From assembly GCA_028285035.1 (NCBI GenBank), contig JANQQF010000067.1:1-14934 (forward strand): a DNA stretch of 14,934 nucleotides. The letters are read 5' to 3'. A model generated the notes under the pieces. The model had not been told where the DNA came from and did not search any database. It worked only from the letters and a program-made list of their open reading frames with translations. This stretch comes from Phycisphaerae bacterium. Lineage in GTDB: Bacteria; Chloroflexota; Anaerolineae; 4572-78; J111. Within the stretch, counting starts at the first letter, position 1. Each line of letters opens with the position of its first letter. The translations under genes and the position numbers were made by a program. This document shows, piece after piece, positions 1 through 7,861 of the stretch.

Positions 1-249
1 TTACTCCTTCTTTATCAATTTCACAATGGCTTGCCTCTCGGTAAGGGCATCAAAGCCCTTCTTCAAGCTACCTGATTATTTATGACCAGCTCTCATTTAA
101 GTAAACGGCAAGAAGCTTTAGAAGAACCGATGGATATCAATTTACGATTTTTGCTCAAATGAGATCAATTTGACCGGTTACGGGTAAATGAAATTTACCA
201 TAGATTATGGCACGACATTGACAATATTGAAGCGATTTTCGGTTTTTGA
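1..249 (+). pseudogene. Unrecognised reading frame broken by TGA codons (possible gene remnant)
   Basis: Frame 1 runs from the window edge to a TGA at 247-249 and is interrupted only by TGA at 73-75 and 160-162. The first part could be the 3' end of a gene (ending GIKALLQAT). The second starts at ATG 82 (MTSSHLSKRQEALEEP...) and, read through the TGA at 160, continues with a plausible peptide ending DIDNIEAIFGF. I recognise no family. TGA is a true stop elsewhere (position 1969), so recoding is unlikely. A decayed gene, two tiny ORFs or chance are all possible. Confidence 0.25.
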
Positions 250-361
250 GTCATTCTTTATTTCCTAAAACTTTCTGCCAAATACTTAAAGGCATAATTT
301 ACTCAAAAATAAAATCGCTCCAATCAAACAAAGTATAAATCAACTGTTTTAACATCAAATT

Positions 362-389
362 TTGTCAAAACATATATTTGTTTGATAAT
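362..389 (+). promoter_or_regulatory. Promoter of the dprE1/dprE2-like operon with overlapping dyads
   Basis: TTGTCA (362-367) and GATAAT (384-389), each 5/6 to the sigma-70 consensus, are separated by 16 bp; transcription would start near 396. A perfect 11-bp palindrome TTTTGTCAAAA (360-370) covers the -35. The right arm of a perfect 10-bp inverted repeat, ATCAAACAAA (323-332) with TTTGTTTGAT (377-386), overlaps the -10. These dyads could be operators. The regulator is unknown. Confidence 0.55.
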
Positions 390-447
390 ACAATGATGCA
401 TACAATTAGCGTTTGTGCATATTGATACAGAAAGGACACGACCTGAT

Positions 448-1971
448 ATGATTAAGTGGCGCGAATTAACTAAACTACTCGCTGTTTTCACATTAGGTGG
501 CCTACTCGGAGCAGCAATCCTATCGCTTCTGGCACCGCGCACAGGCAAAGAAACACGAAACCAACTCAAACAAAATAGCCAAAAATTTATCAACAAAATA
601 AAATCTACTCGCCAAAAACAAGCAGCCCAGGCTAACCTCAAAAAGATCAGCAATTGGGGTAATTATCCCAATGTTGAAGTAGAATTTAACGAATTTGAGG
701 ATATAGAAACCTTACAAAACCTTCTTAAAGGGGCTAAACATGTTATTCCACGAGGAAATGGGCGATGTTATGGTGACTCAGCCTTAGCCCCCGAAGTTAT
801 TTCTACTTTAAAGTACAATAAATTTCTCGAATTTGACGAGAAAAACGGTGTTGTTCATTGTCAATCGGGCATACTTTTATCTGAGATTCTAGATGTCATT
901 GTCCCACGAGGCTGGTTTCTGACTGTAACCCCTGGGACCAAATTAATCACTGTTGGTGGCGCAATTGCATCTGATGTACATGGCAAGGGTCAACACAAAA
1001 TTGGTAACTTCAGTGATCATCTGGTTGATTTAACATTGATGCTTGGTGATGGATCGATTGTTACCTGCTCGCCTACTGAACGGCCTGATCTATTCTGGAC
1101 AACCTGTGGGGGAATGGGATTAACTGGTGTTGTATTGAGTGCCCGGATTAAGCTGATCCCTGTTGAAACAGCTTACATTCGACAAGAGTCGATAAAAGCT
1201 CGCAATCTTGATGAAATGATGGATCTATTTGAAGATTCTGAATCCTGGACATACTCGGTAGCCTGGATTGATTTTCTGGCCAGCGGCAAAGACTTAGGTC
1301 GCGGTTTTATAATGCGGGGAGAGCATGCAAAGCAGGCCGAACTCAAAAATAAAAAGCATCAGCTCAATCCATTGACCCTCAAACCAAAGCAAAAAATGAA
1401 TGTACCCATAAATTTTCCTAGCTTTGTTTTGAATAAGTTAAGTATGAAAATATTTAATACGATGTTATATCTTAAACACCCAAAGGGATGTGTTGACACA
1501 ATCGAAGATTATGACACCTTCTTTTATCCCCTTGATTGGATTCTAAATTGGAATCGAATCTACGGGAAACGAGGGTTCACTCAATATCAATTTATTTTAC
1601 CAGCTCAAGAAAGCCGAGCTGGGCTTATCAAAATTTTGGAAAAAATTCAGGAAACTGGTATTGCTCCGTTCTTAGTTGTCCTCAAATTGTATGATAAACA
1701 AAATAACTACTTACCCTTTAGTATGAAAGGGTATTCTCTAGCTCTTGATTTCCCGATTTCAGATCGCTTGTTTGGCTTTCTGGACGAATTAGACCAAATC
1801 GTATTGGCTCATGGAGGACGGCTTTATCTAACAAAAGATGTTCGGATGCCTAAAACAATGTTTATGCAAAGCTATCCTGATGTTGATCGTTTTATCAATA
1901 ATGTCAATGATTTGAATCACGGCAACAAATTTAAATCCTTTCAATCCGACCGTATAGGAATTACTACATGA
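448..1971 (+). CDS. Membrane-anchored DprE1-like FAD-dependent oxidase with YtxH-type N-terminus
   Basis: This 507-residue protein resembles mycobacterial DprE1, the FAD enzyme that oxidises the 2'-OH of decaprenylphosphoryl-ribose. From about residue 98 it follows DprE1 closely: PRGNGRCYGD (101-110), the FAD-site segment VGGAIASDVHGKGQH (169-183), YHPLD-like FYPLDWILNWNRIYG (359-373) and YLTKDVR (460-466), where K463 matches catalytic Lys418 of the M. tuberculosis enzyme. Ala432 takes the place of Cys387, the benzothiazinone target. Residues 1-65 are extra: a transmembrane helix (about 10-29) followed by APRTGKETRNQL and a basic helix, the pattern of YtxH-family proteins. The ATG at 448 is preferred over GTG 415, because AAAGGA lies 11 nt upstream. 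The next gene overlaps by 4 bp (ATGA). The actual substrate in this organism is unknown; a lipid-linked pentose is inferred. Confidence 0.85.
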   Translation: MIKWRELTKLLAVFTLGGLLGAAILSLLAPRTGKETRNQLKQNSQKFINKIKSTRQKQAAQANLKKISNWGNYPNVEVEFNEFEDIETLQNLLKGAKHVIPRGNGRCYGDSALAPEVISTLKYNKFLEFDEKNGVVHCQSGILLSEILDVIVPRGWFLTVTPGTKLITVGGAIASDVHGKGQHKIGNFSDHLVDLTLMLGDGSIVTCSPTERPDLFWTTCGGMGLTGVVLSARIKLIPVETAYIRQESIKARNLDEMMDLFEDSESWTYSVAWIDFLASGKDLGRGFIMRGEHAKQAELKNKKHQLNPLTLKPKQKMNVPINFPSFVLNKLSMKIFNTMLYLKHPKGCVDTIEDYDTFFYPLDWILNWNRIYGKRGFTQYQFILPAQESRAGLIKILEKIQETGIAPFLVVLKLYDKQNNYLPFSMKGYSLALDFPISDRLFGFLDELDQIVLAHGGRLYLTKDVRMPKTMFMQSYPDVDRFINNVNDLNHGNKFKSFQSDRIGITT

Positions 1972-2699
1972 AACACGTGCTCATTTTAGGAGCGACCTCT
2001 GATATCGCGAATGCTTTGGCCCACAAATATGCCAGTCAAGGTTACCATCCCATTCTCGCGGCTCGTCAATCCGAGCGTTTGAAAGAAGCGGCCACCGATA
2101 TCGATATTCGTTATAATGTTACCACTCATATTGTAGAGTTTGATGCCCTAGATTTTGCTAGTCATCAAAAGATTTACGCTTCATTACCTCACAAACCAGA
2201 TGTAGCAATTTGTGTTTTTGGCTTGTTAGGAGACCAATCTACTGGACAGTCTGATTTTACCCACGCTAAACAAATCATCGACTCAAATTATACTGGAGCT
2301 GTCTCAATCTTAGAGGTCATAGCGAACGATTTCGAGCAAAAAAAATCAGGGGCAATTGTGGGGATCAGCTCTGTGGCCGGTGATCGTGGCCGGCAGAGTA
2401 ATTATCTCTATGGCAGTGCGAAATCAGCATTCACAGCCTATTTGTCAGGTCTGCGCAATCGATTGGCTAAATCAAATGTATCTGTGTTAACAGTTAAGCC
2501 GGGATTCGTTCATACCAAAATGACAGCTAATTTACCCCTGCCTGCGCCAGTTACTGGGCAGCCAGAACAAGTTGCAAAAGATATCTTTAATGCACAGCAA
2601 AATGGCCGACACGAAATATATACGCTGTGGATGTGGCGTTATTTGATGCTTATTATCCGTAATATTCCAGAAGGCATCTTTAAGCGAATGAATCTGTAA
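1968..2699 (+). CDS. DprE2-like short-chain dehydrogenase (keto-sugar reductase)
   Basis: This is a 243-residue Rossmann SDR. The cofactor motif is GATSDIA at 8-14, and AARQSERL (31-38) follows strand beta2. The predicted catalytic triad is Ser135 (in ISSVAG), Tyr148 and Lys152 (YGSAK). The family partner DprE2 reduces the 2-keto intermediate made by DprE1 to give the arabinose epimer. Its position directly after the DprE1 homologue, with an ATGA overlap and AGGA 8 nt before its ATG, indicates translational coupling and a joint epimerase function. The C-terminus has a hydrophobic patch (LWMWRYLMLII, 220-230) that could contact the membrane where a lipid-linked substrate would sit. The role is based on homology and context; substrate specificity is not shown. 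Confidence 0.83.
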   Translation: MKHVLILGATSDIANALAHKYASQGYHPILAARQSERLKEAATDIDIRYNVTTHIVEFDALDFASHQKIYASLPHKPDVAICVFGLLGDQSTGQSDFTHAKQIIDSNYTGAVSILEVIANDFEQKKSGAIVGISSVAGDRGRQSNYLYGSAKSAFTAYLSGLRNRLAKSNVSVLTVKPGFVHTKMTANLPLPAPVTGQPEQVAKDIFNAQQNGRHEIYTLWMWRYLMLIIRNIPEGIFKRMNL

Positions 2700-2974
2700 G
2701 TTTCTGTTGTTCAATTCTCTTCTATCAAACCAAATTCAAACCAGACTGTGATATACTCTCTGCATGCCTGTTAAGTATCAAGCTATGTAGGGCTTGTAAC
2801 ATGCTGAGATTCGTCTTGTTCATACACTATTGTCCTCCTCAGTGCAAGCTAAAATCCATGCCTAAGCTTTCTTCCTCCGACTAAGCCCTTGCAATCTTTT
2901 CGGGATTTACATTTTTTACAAGTTTAACCAGTATTCAAGGTTACATGGCAAATCTCTCATAGAAGAGATCATTT
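2700..2974. other. Non-coding gap before the propeller gene
   Basis: No ORF is convincing here. An extended -10 motif, TGATATACT (2749-2757), could start a leader of about 210 nt. Inside it GCTTG/CTGAG (from about 2789) and CTCAG/CAAGC (from about 2839) can pair around bulges. I see no clear intrinsic terminator after the dprE2-like gene. Confidence 0.4.
2749..2757 (+). promoter_or_regulatory. Possible extended -10 promoter for the propeller gene
   Basis: TG-A-TATACT matches the TGn extended -10 form with 5/6 in the hexamer. No good -35 lies 16-18 bp upstream, which extended -10 promoters can tolerate. The same arrangement occurs before the gene at 8047. Confidence 0.35.
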
Positions 2975-4924
2975 ATGGTATATCGGAGAAGCTATCCCAA
3001 TTTAATTATCACTGTAATTTCGTCAATGGTTTTGTTTGTTCTGACGAATAATGTAATTGTGGCTGGTGAAAATCGATGGACAGCTCACGGTCCGTTTGGT
3101 GGTGACATTCGGGCGGTTGTTGTTGATCCCACAAATACTGACATCCTGTATATTGGTACATTTAATGGCGGGGTCTTTAAAAGTACAGATGGTGGAGACA
3201 CTTGGGTAAAACGTAGTGATGGCTTAACAAATGACACTGTTTTTGCCCTAGGTATCAATCCCACATCCCCAAACGAAATTTATGCAGGCACATTTGGCGG
3301 GGGTGTATTCAGAAGTACGGATGCTGGACTAAATTGGCAGGCAATCAATACTGGCTTAAACAATTTAACAATACGTACCTTAGTTATCGCTCCAGACACC
3401 CCTTCAACCCTCTACGTTGGCACCCAAAGCGGTATTTTCAAAAGTGAAGATAGTGGCACAAATTGGCAAGCAGTTAATAGTGGTTTGGGCGAAACCCCTG
3501 TTTTTAGCTTGGCAATAAATCCAAAAACATCTACAACATTATATGCCGGAACACAGACTGGTGCCTATAGAAGTGTTAACGGCGGGACAAGTTGGCAGGC
3601 AATCAATACTGGTTTCTCGGGAATACCCAACATTTTTGCCTTGGGGGTAGATCCATCAAACGCTACAACAATTTACGCAGGAACTTTTGGACAAGGGGTC
3701 TTCAAAAGTGAGAATAATGGGACAAGTTGGCAAGCAATCAATAAAGGATTATCAAATCAAAATATATTTGCCTTAGCAGTAGACCCGCTTAATCCAACCA
3801 CTTTATATGTAGGAGCGCAGGTAAGCGCAACAAGCGGTGGTGTTTTCCGCAGTCAGAATAGTGGTGAATCGTGGAGCATTGTTAACGAAGGGCTAGTTAA
3901 TCCTAATATTTTTACCCTCACCATTGACCCAACTGCCTCAAACACAATTTACGCCGGAACCTTCGGTGGCGGTGTATTTAAGAGCAACAACCAGGGTGAT
4001 AATTGGGTTACCAAAAATAACGGTTTAGTCAACACCACTGTCAATGCCTTGATCAGACATAATACAACCCTTTATACGGGCACCAATAGTAATGGAATAT
4101 TTAAAAGTGATGATAACGGCTTGAACTGGACCCAACACAATAATGGACTAGATAATCATCAAGTTTTAGCCTTAGTGCAAAATACAAGTGACACCTCTAT
4201 ACTCTATGCGGGAACCTCGGGTGGCATTTTCAAAAGCGCTGATGGGGCTATTTCTTGGCAGAGACGTAGCTCTGGGCTGGGCAGCTCATTTGTTTATGGA
4301 TTGGCTATTGACCCCACAAATGTCAACACGATTTATGCCGGGACCGCAGGAGGTATTTTCAAGAGTTCCTCGGCTGCGGATGGTTGGAATGAAAGTAGTA
4401 CGGGATTGCCCAACAATACAATTGTGTATGCTTTGCTCATCAATCCGGCAACCCCAGCCAAAATTTATGCAGGCACATCGTCAGGTGTTTACATTAGCAA
4501 TAATCAAGGCGCGACTTGGTTACCCACGACGGGGTCTTGGAATGGCAATCCTGTATTAACCTTAACTGTTGACCCATCCGACTCCAACATACTTTACGCT
4601 GGAACAGCAACCGGGGTATACAAAAGTATGAATCAGGGAAATTCCTGGATTTTAGTTGATGATAACGCTGTTCCAAGTGTACGCTCAATCATCTTATCAT
4701 CACTTGATAGTATGGTTTATGCAGGCACAGAGGAAGGCGTATATAAAAGCGTGGATGCTGGGGCGACTTGGTTTGATGTAAATGCTGGATTATTACAGCG
4801 CGACGTCCTAGTTCTTAATATCGATGTTGATAATCAAACGTTATATGCGGGGACTTCAGGGGGAGGCGTAGCAATGTTTACGCAAACACCTTCTTTATTT
4901 TTTCCAATGATTTTCAAGAGGTAA
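2975..4924 (+). CDS. Secreted Asp-box (BNR/sortilin-like) beta-propeller protein
   Basis: The protein has 649 residues. A signal peptide spans residues 1-30 (basic n-region YRR, hydrophobic core, likely cleavage after VIVA). The rest is about 13 repeats of roughly 44 residues, each with an Asp-box of the form S-x-D-x-G-x-x-W: STDGGDTW (70-77), STDAGLNW (114-121), SEDSGTNW and on to SVDAGATW near the C-terminus. One copy (SSSAADGW) is degenerate. Each repeat also has a strand such as TTLYAGT. This is the fold of VPS10/sortilin, YCF48-like and some glycosidase propellers, but no catalytic residues are evident, so binding or adhesion at the cell surface is the likeliest role. The C-terminus PSLFFPMIFKR resembles a hydrophobic tail seen on Chloroflexota exported proteins. 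It converges on the TPR gene with 3 bp between stops. Confidence 0.85.
   Translation: MVYRRSYPNLIITVISSMVLFVLTNNVIVAGENRWTAHGPFGGDIRAVVVDPTNTDILYIGTFNGGVFKSTDGGDTWVKRSDGLTNDTVFALGINPTSPNEIYAGTFGGGVFRSTDAGLNWQAINTGLNNLTIRTLVIAPDTPSTLYVGTQSGIFKSEDSGTNWQAVNSGLGETPVFSLAINPKTSTTLYAGTQTGAYRSVNGGTSWQAINTGFSGIPNIFALGVDPSNATTIYAGTFGQGVFKSENNGTSWQAINKGLSNQNIFALAVDPLNPTTLYVGAQVSATSGGVFRSQNSGESWSIVNEGLVNPNIFTLTIDPTASNTIYAGTFGGGVFKSNNQGDNWVTKNNGLVNTTVNALIRHNTTLYTGTNSNGIFKSDDNGLNWTQHNNGLDNHQVLALVQNTSDTSILYAGTSGGIFKSADGAISWQRRSSGLGSSFVYGLAIDPTNVNTIYAGTAGGIFKSSSAADGWNESSTGLPNNTIVYALLINPATPAKIYAGTSSGVYISNNQGATWLPTTGSWNGNPVLTLTVDPSDSNILYAGTATGVYKSMNQGNSWILVDDNAVPSVRSIILSSLDSMVYAGTEEGVYKSVDAGATWFDVNAGLLQRDVLVLNIDVDNQTLYAGTSGGGVAMFTQTPSLFFPMIFKR
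3334..3612 (+). repeat. Near-identical DNA repeats inside the propeller gene
   Basis: The 21-mer TTGGCAGGCAATCAATACTGG occurs exactly at 3334-3354 and again at 3592-3612. A related copy with one change near its start lies at about 3726. These encode equivalent positions of successive Asp-box repeats, suggesting recent internal duplication and a chance of repeat-number variation. Confidence 0.8.
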
Positions 4925-4927
4925 ATC

Positions 4928-5599
4928 TTACATTTCCTGGAAATCTCGCTCCAGGTCTTCTAACATCATCGCTGCTTCAACCAATTTATCAAGAGGATTG
5001 TCATCCCCTCGATAGTATCGATAGTCACACGGCATTATATCCAGGATATCAATTAAATCTTCGTGACCTGTTCGAATTGCTGTTTCATTAGTCTCGTACC
5101 ACTGAGCAATTTCTTCAATCGGAGCTGGCTCAATACAGACCTTACGCACTGTATAATCAAGAGCTGCGGCCCATTCTTCTGGATGACTTAAATCCAAGTA
5201 TTGTTTCCCAATTGTTACCCTGTATTCAACCCACATCTGAATTGCTGCCCCAATACTCTCCAATTTCATACCATTTTGCGGCATCGTAGCCGTTAACAAC
5301 TTTTCCACCTCATCTAAGGCATTACTGAAGAGGGCTTCAAATCGATTAATCAAAGCCTTGTCCGTTTCAGTACGCAAATAATTCCCCAAGGCCTTAAGCA
5401 TTACCTCATAGTCACCCATACGGACCCTAGCACGGGCTAAATTTAAATGGTATTCAGCCTCAGTATCATCTAAACGCGTGGCCTCCTCAAACAACTCAAT
5501 TGCCTGGTCCATTTCCCAACGTTCGTAATGTTCTAGACCAGTTCGATTGAGCGATTGAGCACGGAGTTTATTCGTCGTTGATATTTGTTTAAAGGCCAT
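4928..5599 (-). CDS. TPR-containing protein of unknown function
   Basis: This 223-residue soluble protein has no signal peptide. Residues about 15-80 form tetratricopeptide-type helix pairs: TGLEHYERWEMDQAIELFEE then AEYHLNLARARVRMGDYEVM. TPRs usually mediate protein-protein contacts. The remainder (about 85-223) is predicted helical and acidic, with a conserved-looking segment MPCDYRYYRGDDNPLDKLVEA near the end. I do not recognise that domain. The start is ATG at 5597-5599, with AAGGA about 12 nt upstream on the minus strand. It faces the propeller gene tail to tail and has no operon partner visible downstream. The function cannot be inferred beyond a scaffold-type role. Confidence 0.7.
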   Translation of the reverse strand: MAFKQISTTNKLRAQSLNRTGLEHYERWEMDQAIELFEEATRLDDTEAEYHLNLARARVRMGDYEVMLKALGNYLRTETDKALINRFEALFSNALDEVEKLLTATMPQNGMKLESIGAAIQMWVEYRVTIGKQYLDLSHPEEWAAALDYTVRKVCIEPAPIEEIAQWYETNETAIRTGHEDLIDILDIMPCDYRYYRGDDNPLDKLVEAAMMLEDLERDFQEM

Positions 5600-5933
5600 T
5601 TTTTACAGGATTCCTTGAGTTTAGTCGAGCGTGACAGGTTGGGCACCGACCCAAAATAGGTTAAAGAAAGGTCTTCTTCGATAAATAAACCTACGCCACA
5701 TATAAATATGGCGCTACAGACAACAGATCATTGTTGCATTTAAATCCCTTGATCCTTGTTATGTAAACAAGTCCCTTGGTAGGATATTATGTTTAGCATT
5801 GATTTTAAGAAAGCACTTCTCAAGAAGAAGGCTTACCGAAGGGAGGTTACAGGTCTGTGCAGTAAACGTCTTAATTATTATTTATGTCGATTGTACTCTC
5901 AATTTGTGAGGTCGTCAAACAATCTTAAGACGC
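5600..5933. other. Intergenic region with several inverted repeats
   Basis: No recognised gene lies here. It contains CTTGTT/AACAAG (5755-5760 and 5766-5771), CGCCA/TGGCG (5694-5698 and 5709-5713) and two interleaved inverted repeats, CGTCTTAA (5867-5874) with TTAAGACG (5925-5932) and CTCAATTTGT (5898-5907) with ACAAATTGAG (5941-5950). The leader of the TPR gene lies at its left end. A 62-codon plus-strand ORF from ATG 5789 with AGGA just upstream is possible but unconvincing. I see no clear GC-rich terminator with a T-tract. Confidence 0.5.
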
Positions 5934-7589
5934 CTAATCGACAAATTGAGTCTCGCTATAGACAACGCGCCGGGTAAGTATCGTCCAATCAGTAATTGTC
6001 CTAAATCGATCGCTTGGTTGCGCCAGTGGACCAAGTTGGACATTGAGTACATCTTGGCTTAAGCCGTAGGTGTAGACAGGATAATATAGGATCAATGAGG
6101 GAACTTCCTCAGCAAATATTTCCTGAAACTCGTAGTAAAGATCATTGCGGGGGCCAGTATCAGTTAACGATCGTGCTTCTACAAGCAATTCAGACGCACG
6201 GTCGTGTGACCAACCAGCATAATTTTGACCGACATCAATTTGGGATTGATGCCATAACGGATAAGGGTCTGGGTCACCACTAAGTCGTATATCTGCAATG
6301 ACGGCGTGATAATCTCCCTGAGTCAGCCGGGAACCCAGATTGCCTTCAACCAGCTCAATATTTACACCGATCCCTATTTGACGCCAATGTTCGGTGAGCG
6401 CTTGGGCTAAGGCAATACGATCAGATGTATCATGAACCAGCAAATTAAAGGCTAATTGCTGGCCATTTTTCTCCCGAATATTGTCACCATCAGAGTCAAT
6501 CCAACCTGCCTCATCGAGCATAGCGTTTGCTTTTAGAGGATCAAATTCGTCGGCTGGGTAGTCTGGATTAAATGCCCAGCTCCAAGGATGAATGGGACCG
6601 GAGGCAACAACACCCTGACCATTTAGCTCAGTATTGATAATGGCTTGACGATTGAGTGCAATGAGAAGCGCTTGACGAACGCTCTTCTCTTGAAAGAAAG
6701 GTAAGGTCTCCGTGTTACGTAGGTTAAGATAGACTAAAGTGTAACCAGATAAACGGGTCGTATATAGGTTTAAAGACTCAACAGATTGGGCTTGAGGAAT
6801 AATCTGCGGTGCAATATTACTAATCGCATTGACTTCATCAGTCTCATAGGCTGATATCGCTTCCTGATGGCTTGTATAAAACCATAACTCTACTACTTCT
6901 AGTTGGGGTTGAGACTCGAAATAATCTTGATTGGGTGAAAATCGAATAAATTCATCTGAGATAGTATCAAATTTGAACGGTCCAGTCCCAATTGGAGAGA
7001 CATTGAAAGGATGTGTGATCAAATCTTTGGCAGGAACATCCTCAAGGATATGGGCTGGAAGCATGCCAATGGTGGTAAAATTAAGAAACGTGGGTAAGGG
7101 CTCACTTAAGGTAAAGCGAACCATATCCGATCCCAACTTCTGAACAGCCACCGTTTGCCACAATTGTTTGAGAGTAGGTGGCCCCTGATACTCCGCATCC
7201 TGCATTAAACCTATCGTAAAGACAACATCCTTAGCTGTGAACGGTTCTCCATCATGCCACTGAACATCTCTACGAAGTTTAAATAGATAAACAAGCTGGT
7301 TGGGACTAACCTGCCAGTCGGTGGCTAAATCTGGAACAAGATTTCCCTGACCGTCATCGCGGGTAAGGCCATTAAACAGTAAGCCTACTGCATCTTGGTC
7401 CACTTGGTTATATTGAGCAAAGAGAGGATTGATGAGTTGGGGTTTACCAACCACAGCCTCACGATACGGTGTCTGATTATCCTCAACAACGACCGTCGTG
7501 CGTGAAAAAGAAAGTGACCCTAAAATAGCAAGAGTCAAAACAATACCAGTTAAGGCCAGAATTGCCTGCCAACGTATATGTCGTCCCAA
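5934..7589 (-). CDS. Membrane-anchored family 5 (peptide/nickel-type) ABC solute-binding protein
   Basis: The protein has 551 residues. A hydrophobic segment (about 8-28) near the N-terminus lacks a lipobox Cys, so it is a signal anchor or uncleaved signal. Family features of the DppA/OppA fold follow in order: PQLINPLFAQYNQVDQD, LVPDLATDWQVS, LRRDVQWHDGEPFTAKDVVFT (the SBP_bac_5 signature region), PIGTGPFKF, VRQALLIALNRQAI and later SGDPDPYPLWHQSQ. Such proteins deliver peptides or other solutes to an ABC permease, but none is encoded nearby, so partners must lie elsewhere or it acts alone. The start is TTG at 7587-7589. No downstream alternative would keep the anchor, and GGAG overlapping the secG stop lies 12 nt upstream. 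It follows secG by 15 nt, so co-transcription is likely. The ligand is unknown. Confidence 0.85.
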   Translation of the reverse strand: MGRHIRWQAILALTGIVLTLAILGSLSFSRTTVVVEDNQTPYREAVVGKPQLINPLFAQYNQVDQDAVGLLFNGLTRDDGQGNLVPDLATDWQVSPNQLVYLFKLRRDVQWHDGEPFTAKDVVFTIGLMQDAEYQGPPTLKQLWQTVAVQKLGSDMVRFTLSEPLPTFLNFTTIGMLPAHILEDVPAKDLITHPFNVSPIGTGPFKFDTISDEFIRFSPNQDYFESQPQLEVVELWFYTSHQEAISAYETDEVNAISNIAPQIIPQAQSVESLNLYTTRLSGYTLVYLNLRNTETLPFFQEKSVRQALLIALNRQAIINTELNGQGVVASGPIHPWSWAFNPDYPADEFDPLKANAMLDEAGWIDSDGDNIREKNGQQLAFNLLVHDTSDRIALAQALTEHWRQIGIGVNIELVEGNLGSRLTQGDYHAVIADIRLSGDPDPYPLWHQSQIDVGQNYAGWSHDRASELLVEARSLTDTGPRNDLYYEFQEIFAEEVPSLILYYPVYTYGLSQDVLNVQLGPLAQPSDRFRTITDWTILTRRVVYSETQFVD

Positions 7590-7604
7590 GGGGAGAGTCT
7601 ACTC

Positions 7605-7826
7605 CTAACCTGCCAACATTACAGCCACAAGAGAAATGACAAAGAAGATCAGGGATAATCCAATTGTCAGTTGGTGAAGAGATTTTTCTACCCCACGTCG
7701 TGTGCGATAAACACCAGCATCACCCCCAAAAATACTACCCAATCCTGACCCTTTTGCTTGCAACAAAACGAGGCCAATAATTACAAGTGAAATAATAATT
7801 TGGACGACTTGAATTGAAACTTCCAA
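7605..7826 (-). CDS. secG: Preprotein translocase subunit SecG
   Basis: This 73-residue protein has the SecG pattern: helix one (about 6-22, IQVVQIIISLVIIGLVLLQ), the conserved cytoplasmic loop AKGSGLGSIFGGDAGVYRTRRGVEK, and helix two (about 50-72). SecG joins SecY and SecE in the inner-membrane translocation channel and assists SecA-driven export. The start codon is TTG (7824-7826) with GAGG 6 nt upstream (minus strand). The length is typical. It is the first gene of a two-gene minus-strand unit with the solute-binding protein, and a long inverted repeat lies just upstream. Confidence 0.93.
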   Translation of the reverse strand: MEVSIQVVQIIISLVIIGLVLLQAKGSGLGSIFGGDAGVYRTRRGVEKSLHQLTIGLSLIFFVISLVAVMLAG

Positions 7827-7861
7827 GGGATACCTCTATTTTTAACTAATAATTTATAATT

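Noticed and set aside
1..249. UGA recoding (alternative code or selenocysteine)
   Set aside because: TGA is the natural stop of the gene ending at 1971, and no supporting hairpin or family match was seen.
324..653. 109-residue minus-strand ORF opposite the dprE1-like gene start
   Set aside because: It overlaps the promoter and YtxH-like coding region in antisense, has no convincing ribosome site and no protein-family character.
5789..5977. 62-residue basic plus-strand ORF with AGGA just before its ATG
   Set aside because: It runs antisense into the end of the solute-binding protein gene, has no recognisable domain, and its composition fits AT-rich chance sequence.
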